Of a stretch of DNA of 64,000 nt, positions 8,900 to 17,317 are shown piece by piece. The notes under the pieces were generated by a model, which saw only the letters and a program-made list of their open reading frames with translations, did not search any database and had not been told where the DNA came from. The stretch is from CAWKPF01 sp963851415 (GTDB taxonomy: Bacteria; Acidobacteriota; Thermoanaerobaculia; Multivoradales; Multivoraceae), in NCBI GenBank assembly GCA_963851415.1, contig CAWKPF010000003.1:1550001-1614000 (forward strand), written 5' to 3'. Made by a program: the position numbers and the translations under genes. Every line of letters starts with the position of its first letter. Within the stretch, counting starts at the first letter, position 1.

Positions 8900-10234
8900 G
8901 TGACTCAAGCCGAGCCCGCCACCGCGAGACTGGACCAGCAGGCCACCGAAGTCGGCAGCGTCTTCGTCTCGAACTACCCGCCCTATTCCGCCTGGCGGGC
9001 CGATCAGGTGCCCGCCGCCGAGACGGCTCTCGACAGTGCTCCGAGACCGGACACCCGACTGGGGATGTATCTGCACATCCCGTTCTGTCGACGACGCTGC
9101 AAGTTCTGCTACTTCCGGGTCTACACGGACAAGAACGCTCAGCAGATCCAGGGCTACCTCGACGCCCTCGCGCGCGAGGTCGAGCGTCACGCCGAGCGTG
9201 CCTGCATCGGTGGTCGCGATCTTCATTACATCTACTTCGGAGGAGGCACGCCCTCCTACGTCGCGGTGAAGCAGCTCATACCGCTGGTCGATCGCCTGAA
9301 GGCGGCCCTGCCGTGGGACAAGGCCGAGGAGATTGCATTCGAGTGCGAGCCCGGTACGTTGACCCGTCCCAAGCTCGAGGCGCTTCGTGAGATCGGGATC
9401 ACCCGCTTGAGCCTCGGGATCGAGAACTTCGACGACAAGATCCTCGAAGAGAACGGGCGGGCGCACCTGAGCCACGAGATCGAGCGAGTGGGTCCCTGGG
9501 TCCGGGAGCTCGACTTCCCCCAGCTCAACATCGACCTGATCGCCGGGATGGTGGGGGAGAGCTGGGAGACCTGGCGCACCACCGTTCAGAAGGCGATCGA
9601 CTACGATCCGGACAGCGTGACCATCTACCAGATGGAGCTACCCTTCAACACCATCTACTCCAAGGGCAAGCTGCGGGGAGACGGGGGCGTCGAGTTCGCC
9701 GATTGGGCCACCAAGCGCGAGTGGCACGACTACGCCATCCAGCAGTTCGAAGCCGCGGGCTACGAGCCCTGGAGCGCCTATACGATGCTCAAGAAAGGCC
9801 GGAACTGCCGTTTCGTCTACACCGAAGCGCTGTGGCAGGGAGCGGACATGCTTGCTGCAGGAGTCTCGTCTTTCGGACACATGAGCGGTGTGCACTTCCA
9901 GAACGTCGACAAGTTCGACGACTATGTGACTCGGGTCGAGGCCGGTGATTCGCCGATTGCCCGCGCGCTGGTGACCACCGAGAGAGAGCGCTACGTGCGA
10001 GAGCTCCTGCTCCAGTTCAAACGGGGCTCGGTCTCTCCGGCATACTTTGCAGAGAAGTTCGGGCACGACATCGTCGCCGAGTTCCAGCAGGTCTGGGGGC
10101 GATGGAGGGACCAAGGACTTCTGGAGCCCTCCGAAGTCGAGGAGTTGCGGCTGACCCGCGCAGGCTTGTTGCGTGTCGATCAGCTGCTTCCCGACCTTTA
10201 CGACGAAGAGCATCGGGGGACGCGCTACACCTGA
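8900..10234 (+). CDS. HemN-like radical SAM protein (coproporphyrinogen III oxidase family)
   Basis: This is a 444-residue radical SAM enzyme. The iron-sulfur motif C63-RRR-C67-KF-C70 follows MYLHIPFC, as in HemN/HemW proteins, and is followed by the YFGGGTPS glycine motif and the LSLGIENFDD and QLNIDLIAGMVGE segments. A HemN-type C-terminal domain is recognisable at about residues 370-440 (LTRAGLLRVDQLLPDLYD). The family covers oxygen-independent coproporphyrinogen oxidase, HemW haem chaperones, haem-opening ChuW/HutW proteins and class C methyltransferases in natural-product clusters. An aromatic YF after the third cysteine differs from the HemN form. The start is GTG. The TonB receptor 77 bp downstream makes a haem, metallophore or cofactor role plausible but unproven. 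Confidence 0.85.
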   Translation: MTQAEPATARLDQQATEVGSVFVSNYPPYSAWRADQVPAAETALDSAPRPDTRLGMYLHIPFCRRRCKFCYFRVYTDKNAQQIQGYLDALAREVERHAERACIGGRDLHYIYFGGGTPSYVAVKQLIPLVDRLKAALPWDKAEEIAFECEPGTLTRPKLEALREIGITRLSLGIENFDDKILEENGRAHLSHEIERVGPWVRELDFPQLNIDLIAGMVGESWETWRTTVQKAIDYDPDSVTIYQMELPFNTIYSKGKLRGDGGVEFADWATKREWHDYAIQQFEAAGYEPWSAYTMLKKGRNCRFVYTEALWQGADMLAAGVSSFGHMSGVHFQNVDKFDDYVTRVEAGDSPIARALVTTERERYVRELLLQFKRGSVSPAYFAEKFGHDIVAEFQQVWGRWRDQGLLEPSEVEELRLTRAGLLRVDQLLPDLYDEEHRGTRYT

Positions 10235-10311
10235 ACGGCCGACGTCGGCGGGGTGCCGGATCGGTCCGGATCTCCGCCTGAGTTCCCGCGCAGGCCGAGG
10301 AGACTTTTCGA

Positions 10312-12387
10312 ATGCGTTGGATTGCAATTTGTGGATGCTTGTCGACGGCGTCGGCTTTCTTTGCTGGCGTCGGAGTGCAGGCGCAAGAAGCGGCGAGTGA
10401 GGAGCTCGCGCGCCAGGAGACGATCACGGTCGAGGACCGGGCGGAGATCCTCGCGGAGGACAGCGCGGTGGTCTCGAAGATCCCCATGCCCCTGCTCGAG
10501 ACGCCGGCGTCCGTCAGTGTGGTCACCGCTGCGACTATCGAGGAACGCGACGCACGAGTGATGGGTGAGGCACTGGTGAACGTTCCCGGAGCGACCGTCC
10601 AGCCCTCGAGCGGAGTGTTCGACATCTTCGTCATTCGGGGCTACGACTCGCTGAACACCGGGCTCGTGCTGATGCAGCAGGTCGCCGAGCCCGAGTCCAC
10701 CTTCTATCAGCTCTACAACGTCGAAAGGATGGATGTCCTGCGCGGCCCCGGAAGCCACGTCTACGGTGCGACACCCATGACAGGGGCGATCAATCTGGTG
10801 CGAAAGACCCCCGGCACCGACGTGCTCGACGTCAGCCTGAGTGCAGGGAGTTTCGCGACCTATCGGGCGATGGTGGACTACGGCTCTGGGAGCGAAGACG
10901 ACGGGTTCGCCTTCCGGGTCAACGGCCTCTACGGTCAGTCCGACGGCTACCGCGACCGCACGGATTGGGAGACGTGGGGCATCAACCCGACGCTGCAATG
11001 GTGGATCGCAGAGGAGTCGAGCCTCTTGCTCGACGTCGAGTATCTGAGCAACGACTACAAGCCTGACGCGGGCGTGCCGGTACGCGACGACTCCGACTTC
11101 GGTGTGCCGCGCACGCAGTCGTACGCCTCGCCGTTCGATACGAGCGATCAAGAAGTGACCCGTGTGCGGCTCGACTGGGAGGGTGGAACGATCGGACGCT
11201 GGGGCCTGCGCAACCGGCTCTACTTCACGGATCTCGAGTGGCAGAGTCGGGGCACAGTGTTCTTCGGAACCTTTCCGCTTCCGGAGGAGACCGTGATTCG
11301 GACCCTCGCCGGGCTGGACAACCAACAGACCGCTCTCGGCACCCAGTTCGAGGCGACTCGATTCAGTGACCGGAACGATCTGATGATCGGCGCCGAGATC
11401 AGCCGTCGGACCGACGAGTTCACGATCGATATCGGCGTGGTGCCTACCATCGCTGTCTATGACCCCGTGGAAACCGCCACCGAGCTACCGCCTCCGATCG
11501 AGGACTTCGGTCAGCGTGGCGATGCCCGATCGGACCAGATCGCGCCCTACGTGATGGATCGGTTCATGCCCACCGAGCGGCTGAGCCTGCTGGTGGGGGG
11601 ACGGCTCGACACCCTCGACTATCGAGACCCCGTCAACGGCGTATCGCGCGACGACACCGAGTTCAGTCCCTTCCTGGGCGTGAACTGGCTCTTCGGCGAA
11701 GCTCTCTCGGTCTACGGCCAATACAGCGAGGGCTTCTCGGCGCCGAGCAGTCGAGTGTTCGAAGACCGCAAGCCCGAGGAGTCGCAGCAGATCGAAGCCG
11801 GTCTCAAGGGACAGTGGCTGAGCGGCCGACTGTTCGCCAATCTGGCGGTGTACGAACTGAGCGTTGACAACCTGGCGATCTTCGACGACAACGGAGTGAC
11901 TGCGCAGTTGGGCAACCAGCGCTCGCGTGGCGTCGAGTTCGAGTTGATCGGGTCCCCTGCGCGCGGCTGGCGCTACCACGTCGCGTACGGCTACACCGAC
12001 GCAGTCCTGACTCGTTTCACCGAGGCCATCCAGGTCGGGTTCTTTCCTCCGGAGTTCGTCACGATCGATCGCAGCGGAAACCGGCCCGGTTTCGCACCGG
12101 AACACGCTGCCGACGCCTGGTTTGCACGCTACTACGAGAACGGCTTCGGTTGGGGTGCCGGAGCTCGCTACATCAGCGAGCAATTCATCGCGGAGGACAA
12201 TGTCTTTCTCATCGATTCGGTGACCACGGTCGAGGCCATGCTGACCTACCGATGGCAGAACTACCGTTTCAGCTTGAACGGCCGAAACCTGACGGACGAG
12301 AGCTACTTCCGCCGCGGCTTCGGGGGCACTTCGGTGATTCCTGCCGATGGGCGCAGTGTCTCGTTCACGGTGAAGTTCACCCGCTAG
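10312..12387 (+). CDS. TonB-dependent siderophore-type outer-membrane receptor
   Basis: This 691-residue receptor has a signal peptide ending near GVQAQ. Its plug domain contains LETPASVSVVTAATIEERDA, a VIRGYDS segment and the ERMDVLRGPGSHVYGATPMTGAIN box typical of TonB plugs. The rest is an amphipathic beta-barrel ending in VSFTVKFTR, with a near-terminal aromatic strand. The plug resembles siderophore and other iron-complex receptors. The ligand is unknown. GAGGAG lies about 9 bases before the ATG. It sits between the radical SAM gene and the halogenase-like gene, which suggests uptake of a molecule handled by those enzymes. Confidence 0.9.
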   Translation: MRWIAICGCLSTASAFFAGVGVQAQEAASEELARQETITVEDRAEILAEDSAVVSKIPMPLLETPASVSVVTAATIEERDARVMGEALVNVPGATVQPSSGVFDIFVIRGYDSLNTGLVLMQQVAEPESTFYQLYNVERMDVLRGPGSHVYGATPMTGAINLVRKTPGTDVLDVSLSAGSFATYRAMVDYGSGSEDDGFAFRVNGLYGQSDGYRDRTDWETWGINPTLQWWIAEESSLLLDVEYLSNDYKPDAGVPVRDDSDFGVPRTQSYASPFDTSDQEVTRVRLDWEGGTIGRWGLRNRLYFTDLEWQSRGTVFFGTFPLPEETVIRTLAGLDNQQTALGTQFEATRFSDRNDLMIGAEISRRTDEFTIDIGVVPTIAVYDPVETATELPPPIEDFGQRGDARSDQIAPYVMDRFMPTERLSLLVGGRLDTLDYRDPVNGVSRDDTEFSPFLGVNWLFGEALSVYGQYSEGFSAPSSRVFEDRKPEESQQIEAGLKGQWLSGRLFANLAVYELSVDNLAIFDDNGVTAQLGNQRSRGVEFELIGSPARGWRYHVAYGYTDAVLTRFTEAIQVGFFPPEFVTIDRSGNRPGFAPEHAADAWFARYYENGFGWGAGARYISEQFIAEDNVFLIDSVTTVEAMLTYRWQNYRFSLNGRNLTDESYFRRGFGGTSVIPADGRSVSFTVKFTR

Positions 12388-12503
12388 GGCCTGGCAGCCG
12401 CGGTTCCCCGCGCTCCGGACCCTCGGTGAATCGGTAGACTGGTGCCGCTCGAAGAGCAGCATAGGGAGGCCGACCAGATCGTCTACGAGTGAGATCAGAG
12501 ACC

Positions 12504-13748
12504 ATGCCGACACACGACCAGTACGACATCATCGTCATCGGAGCCGGTCCCGCCGGATGCGCCGCTGCGGCAGTGGCTGCGCGCCACGGATTGACCACCC
12601 TTCTGCTCGAGCGCGATTCCGAGCCTCGCTTCAAGATCGGCGAGTCGCTCATGCCCGAGACCTATTGGGCGTTCGAGAGGATGGGTGCGCTCGAGTCCAT
12701 GAAGAACAGTGAGTTCGTCCCCAAACACAGCGTCCAGTTCTACGCGCGCAGCGGCAAGGCCTCGGCGCCGTTCTACTTCCGAGAAGAGCGCGATCACGAA
12801 TCGGCGCAGACCTGGCAGGTGTTGCGCTCGAGCTTCGACCAACTGCTCCTGGAGAACTCGGCCGAGCAGGGGGCCGAGTGTCGGCGAGGAGCTGCCGTGA
12901 AGGAGATTCTCTTCGATGGGGAGCAGGTCACGGGTGTCGAGGTCGAGCTCGAAGGCTCTCAGAGGAGTCGACTGGGGTGTCGCGTGTTGATCGACGCCAG
13001 CGGGCAGTCGACGCTCCTGGGGCGACGCTTCGATCTCGGCAAGGTCGACTACGGATTCCGACACGCTTCGATCTTCACGCACTACAAGGGGGCGCGTCGA
13101 GACCAGGGGAGAGACGAAGGGGCCACACTGATTCTCCAGACCGTCCCGGACGGCAACTCCTGGTTCTGGTACATTCCGCTGCCCGACGACGTGGTCTCGG
13201 TCGGCGTGGTGGGAGATGCTCAGTATCTCAAGCGGCCCGGGAACAGCCCCGAGGACACCTTCCTGGAGGAGGTAGAGAAGTGCCCCGAGATTCGCGAGCG
13301 CATCTCGCACGGCGAGCGGTGTCGGCCGATCGAGGTCCTGCGCGATTTCTCCTATCGCTTCGAGCGCATGGCGGGAGACGGTTGGCAGCTGATCGGAGAC
13401 GCCTTCAGCTTCATCGACCCGGTGTACTCGTCGGGAGTCTTCCTGGCATTGCACTCCGGGGTCATGGCAGCCGACGCGGCCGCTCATTCGATTGCCGTGG
13501 GTGATCTCTCTGCCCAGAGCCTCGGGGCCTTCGAGCCCCGACTGCGTAGGGCAATCGCTCCGATTCTGGGGCTGGTCCGCGCCTTCTACGAGCCCGAGTT
13601 CAGCTTCGGTCGGTTCCTCAAGGAGTTCCCGCAGCATCAGACCTCGGTCACTCGCATCCTGATCGGCGACGTCTTCGAGTACGACTTCGATCCGATGTTC
13701 CGCGACATGGCACAAATGCTCGGGCACGAGGTGGCCGTCACTACATGA
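12504..13748 (+). CDS. Flavin-dependent halogenase-like FAD oxidoreductase
   Basis: This 414-residue protein has an N-terminal FAD-binding Rossmann motif (VIGAGPAGCAAA, residues 11-22), the RFKIGESLMPETY segment of the flavin-halogenase/geranylgeranyl-reductase superfamily, and the later GDAFSFIDPVYSSG flavin motif. W220-x-W222-x-I-P225 matches the WxWxIP signature of flavin-dependent halogenases. K74 in FVPKHSVQF sits where the catalytic lysine of phenol- and carrier-linked halogenases is expected. Halogenation, hydroxylation or reduction are all possible. The ATG at 12504 was preferred to an in-frame GTG at 12489. The stop overlaps the next start (ATGA), beginning a chain of coupled genes. 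Confidence 0.8.
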   Translation: MPTHDQYDIIVIGAGPAGCAAAAVAARHGLTTLLLERDSEPRFKIGESLMPETYWAFERMGALESMKNSEFVPKHSVQFYARSGKASAPFYFREERDHESAQTWQVLRSSFDQLLLENSAEQGAECRRGAAVKEILFDGEQVTGVEVELEGSQRSRLGCRVLIDASGQSTLLGRRFDLGKVDYGFRHASIFTHYKGARRDQGRDEGATLILQTVPDGNSWFWYIPLPDDVVSVGVVGDAQYLKRPGNSPEDTFLEEVEKCPEIRERISHGERCRPIEVLRDFSYRFERMAGDGWQLIGDAFSFIDPVYSSGVFLALHSGVMAADAAAHSIAVGDLSAQSLGAFEPRLRRAIAPILGLVRAFYEPEFSFGRFLKEFPQHQTSVTRILIGDVFEYDFDPMFRDMAQMLGHEVAVTT

Positions 13749-13990
13749 GTGGTTCCACGACGAGTCGATCGATTCTCTGGGGTGCGCTGATCGCGCTCTA
13801 TCTGCTGCGGCTCGATCTGTGGTGGTGGAACGATCCCTCGTTGGTGCTGGGGCTGCCGATCGGGCTGCTCTCGCAGGTCGTCTTTTGTGGACTGGTGGCG
13901 GTCGTGATGGCGCTCGTCGTGCGCCATCAGTGGCCACACGAACTGGATGCCATCGAAGAAGTCCTGGATCGAGGAGATAGCGGTTCTTGA
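13745..13990 (+). CDS. Small DUF3311-like membrane protein, symporter partner
   Basis: This is an 81-residue protein with two predicted membrane helices (about residues 9-25 and 32-59). A WWWNDP turn after the first helix and VRHQWPHE after the second match small DUF3311-type proteins. These proteins commonly precede sodium:solute symporter genes and are thought to be small subunits of the transporter. It starts inside the stop of the halogenase-like gene and its TGA overlaps the TTG of the symporter, so all three are probably translated together. Confidence 0.75.
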   Translation: MSGSTTSRSILWGALIALYLLRLDLWWWNDPSLVLGLPIGLLSQVVFCGLVAVVMALVVRHQWPHELDAIEEVLDRGDSGS

Positions 13991-15471
13991 CGCTCTTCAT
14001 CCTCATCGGTTATCTCGTGTTGGTGCTTTCGATTGGCCTGTGGAGCCATCGGCGAGCCCAATCGACTGGCGAGGACTGGTTCATCGCCAGTCGCACGATC
14101 GGTTCCTTCGTGCTTTTGATGACTCTCTTCGGGACCCACATGACCTCCTTTGCCCTGCTGGGTTCCTCGGGGGAGTCGTACCGAGTGGGAATCGGAGTGT
14201 TCACCTTGATGGCTTCCTCGTCCGCCTTGATTGCGCCGCTGGTCTTCTTCTTTCTCGGCACGAGGGTCTGGGCCATCGGTAAGCGGCACGGGCTACTGAC
14301 TCAGGTCCAGTTCGTTCGTGCACGTTGGCAGTCCGAGACCCTTGGCCTTCTGCTGTTCTTCGTCCTGGTGATTCTGCTCGTGCCCTATCTGCTGATCGGC
14401 GTCATGGGTGCAGGAATCACCCTCAACCAGATCACCGATGGAGTCGTGCCTCTCTGGGTGGGGTCCTTCGTGGTCTCCGGGGTCGTACTCTCCTACGTCT
14501 CGGCCGGCGGACTGCGAGGCACGGCCTGGGTGAACACCTTCCAGACATCGCTGTTCATGGTTCTCGGAGGCGTCACTGCCATCGTGATCATCGGTAAGCT
14601 CGGCGGGCTGGAACCAGCGATGCTCCGCCTTTCCGAGCTGCGCCCAGATCTACTGGTCCGCGGGGCGTCGATGGAGCCGGTGCGAGTTTTGAGCTATACG
14701 TTCATTCCACTCTCGGTGGGCATGTTTCCCCACATCTTCACGCACTGGCTTTCGGCGGAGAAGGCGGCGACCTTTCGTACTCCCGTAATCCTCTACCCGT
14801 TGTGCATCGCCGCGGTTTGGCTGCCCATGGTGACGCTGGGGGTGCTGGGGCATCTGGATTTCCCCGATCTGGTCGGTCCCGCGGCCAACGAGCTGTTGAT
14901 TCGTCAGATCGCCCTGCATGCACCCGGGGTGCTCGCGGGTCTGCTCGGCGCCGGTGTCTTCGCCGCCATCATGTCTTCGCTCGACTCGCAGTCGCTCTCC
15001 CTGGCGACCATGTTCACCCAGGACGTCGTTCGGCACACGGTGGTGCGAAGAGGCGGGGTGATGAGCGAGCGAGCTCAGATCCTCAGCGGCAGGCTCTTCG
15101 TCGTCGCCGTGGTCGGGGTCACGTTCGTGATCTCACTGATCGCCAAGCCGAGCATCTTCGGTCTCGGAGTCTGGTCGTTCAGCGGATATGCGGCACTGTT
15201 GCCGATCCTGATCGCGGCGCTCTACTGGCGCCGAAGCACGGCCGCTGGTGCGATGGCTGCCGTCTTCACCGTGATCGGTTCCTGGATCTACTTCTTTCTC
15301 GAGGCCCGATCCGAGCCCGGGTACAGCGTGCTCGGCACTGGGGTGATGCCGGTGGTGGTGATGTTCGCAGCGTCGGCGGGAGCGTTGATCGCGGTTTCGC
15401 TCCTGACCCAGCCACCTCCGCGCGAAGTGGTCGACGGCTTCATGAAGCTGCACGGCAGCCCACAGCGATGA
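13987..15471 (+). CDS. Sodium:solute symporter family transporter
   Basis: This is a 494-residue inner-membrane protein with about 13 hydrophobic helices. It shows the SSS-family pattern: an early GEDWFIASRTIGS segment, then FGTHMTSFALLGSSGESYRVG, VSAGGLRGTAWVNTFQT and MSSLDSQSLSLATMFTQDV near the central sodium site. Such transporters use the sodium gradient to import organic acids, sugars, amino acids or vitamins, and sequence alone does not show the solute. The TTG start overlaps the DUF3311-like stop as TTGA, and the TGA overlaps the following ATG. It is the likely inner-membrane step for whatever this operon handles. Confidence 0.9.
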   Translation: MTLFILIGYLVLVLSIGLWSHRRAQSTGEDWFIASRTIGSFVLLMTLFGTHMTSFALLGSSGESYRVGIGVFTLMASSSALIAPLVFFFLGTRVWAIGKRHGLLTQVQFVRARWQSETLGLLLFFVLVILLVPYLLIGVMGAGITLNQITDGVVPLWVGSFVVSGVVLSYVSAGGLRGTAWVNTFQTSLFMVLGGVTAIVIIGKLGGLEPAMLRLSELRPDLLVRGASMEPVRVLSYTFIPLSVGMFPHIFTHWLSAEKAATFRTPVILYPLCIAAVWLPMVTLGVLGHLDFPDLVGPAANELLIRQIALHAPGVLAGLLGAGVFAAIMSSLDSQSLSLATMFTQDVVRHTVVRRGGVMSERAQILSGRLFVVAVVGVTFVISLIAKPSIFGLGVWSFSGYAALLPILIAALYWRRSTAAGAMAAVFTVIGSWIYFFLEARSEPGYSVLGTGVMPVVVMFAASAGALIAVSLLTQPPPREVVDGFMKLHGSPQR

Positions 15472-16757
15472 GGATTGCCCACATCGCGGCGGGAGCGGGA
15501 GGGATGTACTGTGGATCCTGCATTCGCGACAACGTTCTGGTGCGGGAGCTGCAGCGGCTCGGACACGAGGCGGCGCTGGTTCCGATCTACACGCCGATCC
15601 GAACCGACTCCGAGAGCGTCGCGATGGATCGCGTGTTCTACGGTGCGATCCACATCTACCTGTTGCAGAAGGTGCCCTTTCTGTCCCGGCTCCCCGGGTT
15701 CCTCACCAACTGGACCGATCGGCCCAGTCTGCTCAAGAGGGTGCCCACCGATGGTTCGACCGACGCCAAGCAGCTGGGCGAGCTCGCAGTCTCCACCCTA
15801 CAGGGCGAGGAAGGGCGACAGCGCAGCGAGCTCGAGAAGCTGGCGAACTGGCTCCGCGACGACTACCGCCCAGAGGTCGTTCAGCTCACCAACTCGATGC
15901 TCCTCGGCTTTGCTCATGTGCTCAAGGAGAGGCTCCCCGACGCGTTGTTGGTCTGCACTCTCCAGGGCGAGGACATCTTCCTCGACGATCTGCAGGAGCC
16001 CTGGCGTGGGCGCGTGATCGAACTGCTGCGCCAGAGGGCTACGGACGTCGATCTCTTCGTCGCGACCAGTGAATCCCATGCCGATCACATGACGGAGGTA
16101 CTCCAGATACCGCGAGAGCGAATCCAGGTGACGCGGATCGGGATCGATCTGGAGGGGCACGAGGTCGTTCCGCCTCGACCGGGCCCCCCCTGGACCATCG
16201 GTTTCGTGGGCAGAATCTGTCCGGAGAAGGGGCTTCACCATCTGGTCGACGCCTTTCGCCTTCTCGACCAGCGACTGGGCCGCGGTCGGGTGAAGCTGGA
16301 AGTGGCGGGCTACCTGGGGAGCCGGGATCGGGCCTACTTCGAAGAACAGGTGGCCAAGCTCGAGCAGTGGGGCCTGAGCGAGCACGCCAACCTGCACGGT
16401 GAGGTCGATCGCGAAGAGAAGCTCGCACTGTTGCGACGCTGCCACGTCTTCACCATGCCGACCGTGTACCAGGAGGCCAAGGGGCTCTCGATTCTGGAGG
16501 CGATGGCAAGCGGGGTTCCGGTGGTTCAGCCGGCCCACGGTGCCTTTCCCGAGATCCTGGAACGGACGGGAGGAGGAGTCCTGGTGGCGCCCGAAGATCC
16601 GGAAGCCCTGGCCCGGGGTCTGGAGGATCTGCTTCGGGATCCCGAGCGTTTGAGCCTGCTGGGAAGCTCGGCGCGCGCGGGCGTGGAGCAGCACTACAGC
16701 GCACGTGTCATGGCGGAGCACACGCTGCGCAGCTACGGGCGCGGTGAATCGGGCTGA
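15468..16757 (+). CDS. Family 4 (GT-B) glycosyltransferase
   Basis: This 429-residue cytoplasmic glycosyltransferase begins MRIAHIAAGAGGMYCGSCI. The GGMYCGSC/RDN opening marks a subgroup of GT4-like enzymes that I associate with environmental bacteria. The C-terminal sugar-nucleotide domain is intact: FVGRICPEKGLHHLVDAF, then the EX7E region EAKGLSILEAMASGVPVV. Donor and acceptor are unknown. The frame extends about 660 bases further upstream inside the symporter gene, but that part is an overlap artefact. The ATG at 15468 forms an ATGA overlap with the symporter stop, and the TGA overlaps the next ATG. Its place in the operon suggests glycosylation of a small molecule or lipid. Confidence 0.9.
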   Translation: MRIAHIAAGAGGMYCGSCIRDNVLVRELQRLGHEAALVPIYTPIRTDSESVAMDRVFYGAIHIYLLQKVPFLSRLPGFLTNWTDRPSLLKRVPTDGSTDAKQLGELAVSTLQGEEGRQRSELEKLANWLRDDYRPEVVQLTNSMLLGFAHVLKERLPDALLVCTLQGEDIFLDDLQEPWRGRVIELLRQRATDVDLFVATSESHADHMTEVLQIPRERIQVTRIGIDLEGHEVVPPRPGPPWTIGFVGRICPEKGLHHLVDAFRLLDQRLGRGRVKLEVAGYLGSRDRAYFEEQVAKLEQWGLSEHANLHGEVDREEKLALLRRCHVFTMPTVYQEAKGLSILEAMASGVPVVQPAHGAFPEILERTGGGVLVAPEDPEALARGLEDLLRDPERLSLLGSSARAGVEQHYSARVMAEHTLRSYGRGESG

Positions 16758-17176
16758 TGCACACCTTTCGGACGCGCAGGCGGATCGAGTTCAGCGACAC
16801 CGACATGGCTCGGATCGTCCATTTCTCGCGCTTCTTCGTGTTCATGGAGGGAGCAGAGCACGAGTTCTGGAACGAGCTCGGTCTTTCGGTGCACACCGAG
16901 ATCGACGGCGTGCCGATCGGGTGGCCCCGGCTCGAGGCCCAGTGTGAGTATCTGCGGCCGTTGCGATTCGAAGACCAGGTGGAGATCGAGCTTCGCGTGG
17001 TGAAGAGAGGAACCAAGTCCCTCAGATTCGAGTTCGACTTCACGAAAGAGGGAGAGCTGATCGCGCGTGGACGACTCGCCACGATTTGTTGTGAGCTGAC
17101 CGCGGAGGGGCCGCGGGCGATCGAGATTCCCTCGATGATCGCGGAGCGGATCGAGGAAGCGCCGGCCGAGTCCTGA
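16757..17176 (+). CDS. Hot-dog acyl-CoA thioesterase (YbgC/4HBT family)
   Basis: This 139-residue hot-dog protein has the 4-hydroxybenzoyl-CoA thioesterase signature near its start (EFSDTDMARIVHFSRFF), with the catalytic-type aspartate in the DTD segment. The single fold and normal length suggest a tetrameric acyl-thioester hydrolase. The acyl substrate could be a CoA or carrier-protein thioester. The ATG shares a base with the glycosyltransferase stop (TGATG), making it the last gene of the five-gene coupled chain. In natural-product clusters such proteins release or edit acyl chains, which would fit a halogenase-like neighbour, but this is inference. Confidence 0.9.
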   Translation: MHTFRTRRRIEFSDTDMARIVHFSRFFVFMEGAEHEFWNELGLSVHTEIDGVPIGWPRLEAQCEYLRPLRFEDQVEIELRVVKRGTKSLRFEFDFTKEGELIARGRLATICCELTAEGPRAIEIPSMIAERIEEAPAES

Positions 17177-17317
17177 TCGCCCCCTCGTGACTCGAGTGGC
17201 ACCGTGCTCGGCGATGGCTCTCGGTAGACTCACTGGACCCGGTCTGCCTCCAGGCGCGAGGGGTCGGTACCGATCCGGGGCGAGCAGCTCGGATGCCGCC
17301 CGAGATCCGTCCGGGGC

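Noticed and set aside
14802..15467. N-terminal extension of the glycosyltransferase frame
   Set aside because: It lies inside the symporter gene in another frame. The family N-terminus and ATGA overlap fix the start at 15468.
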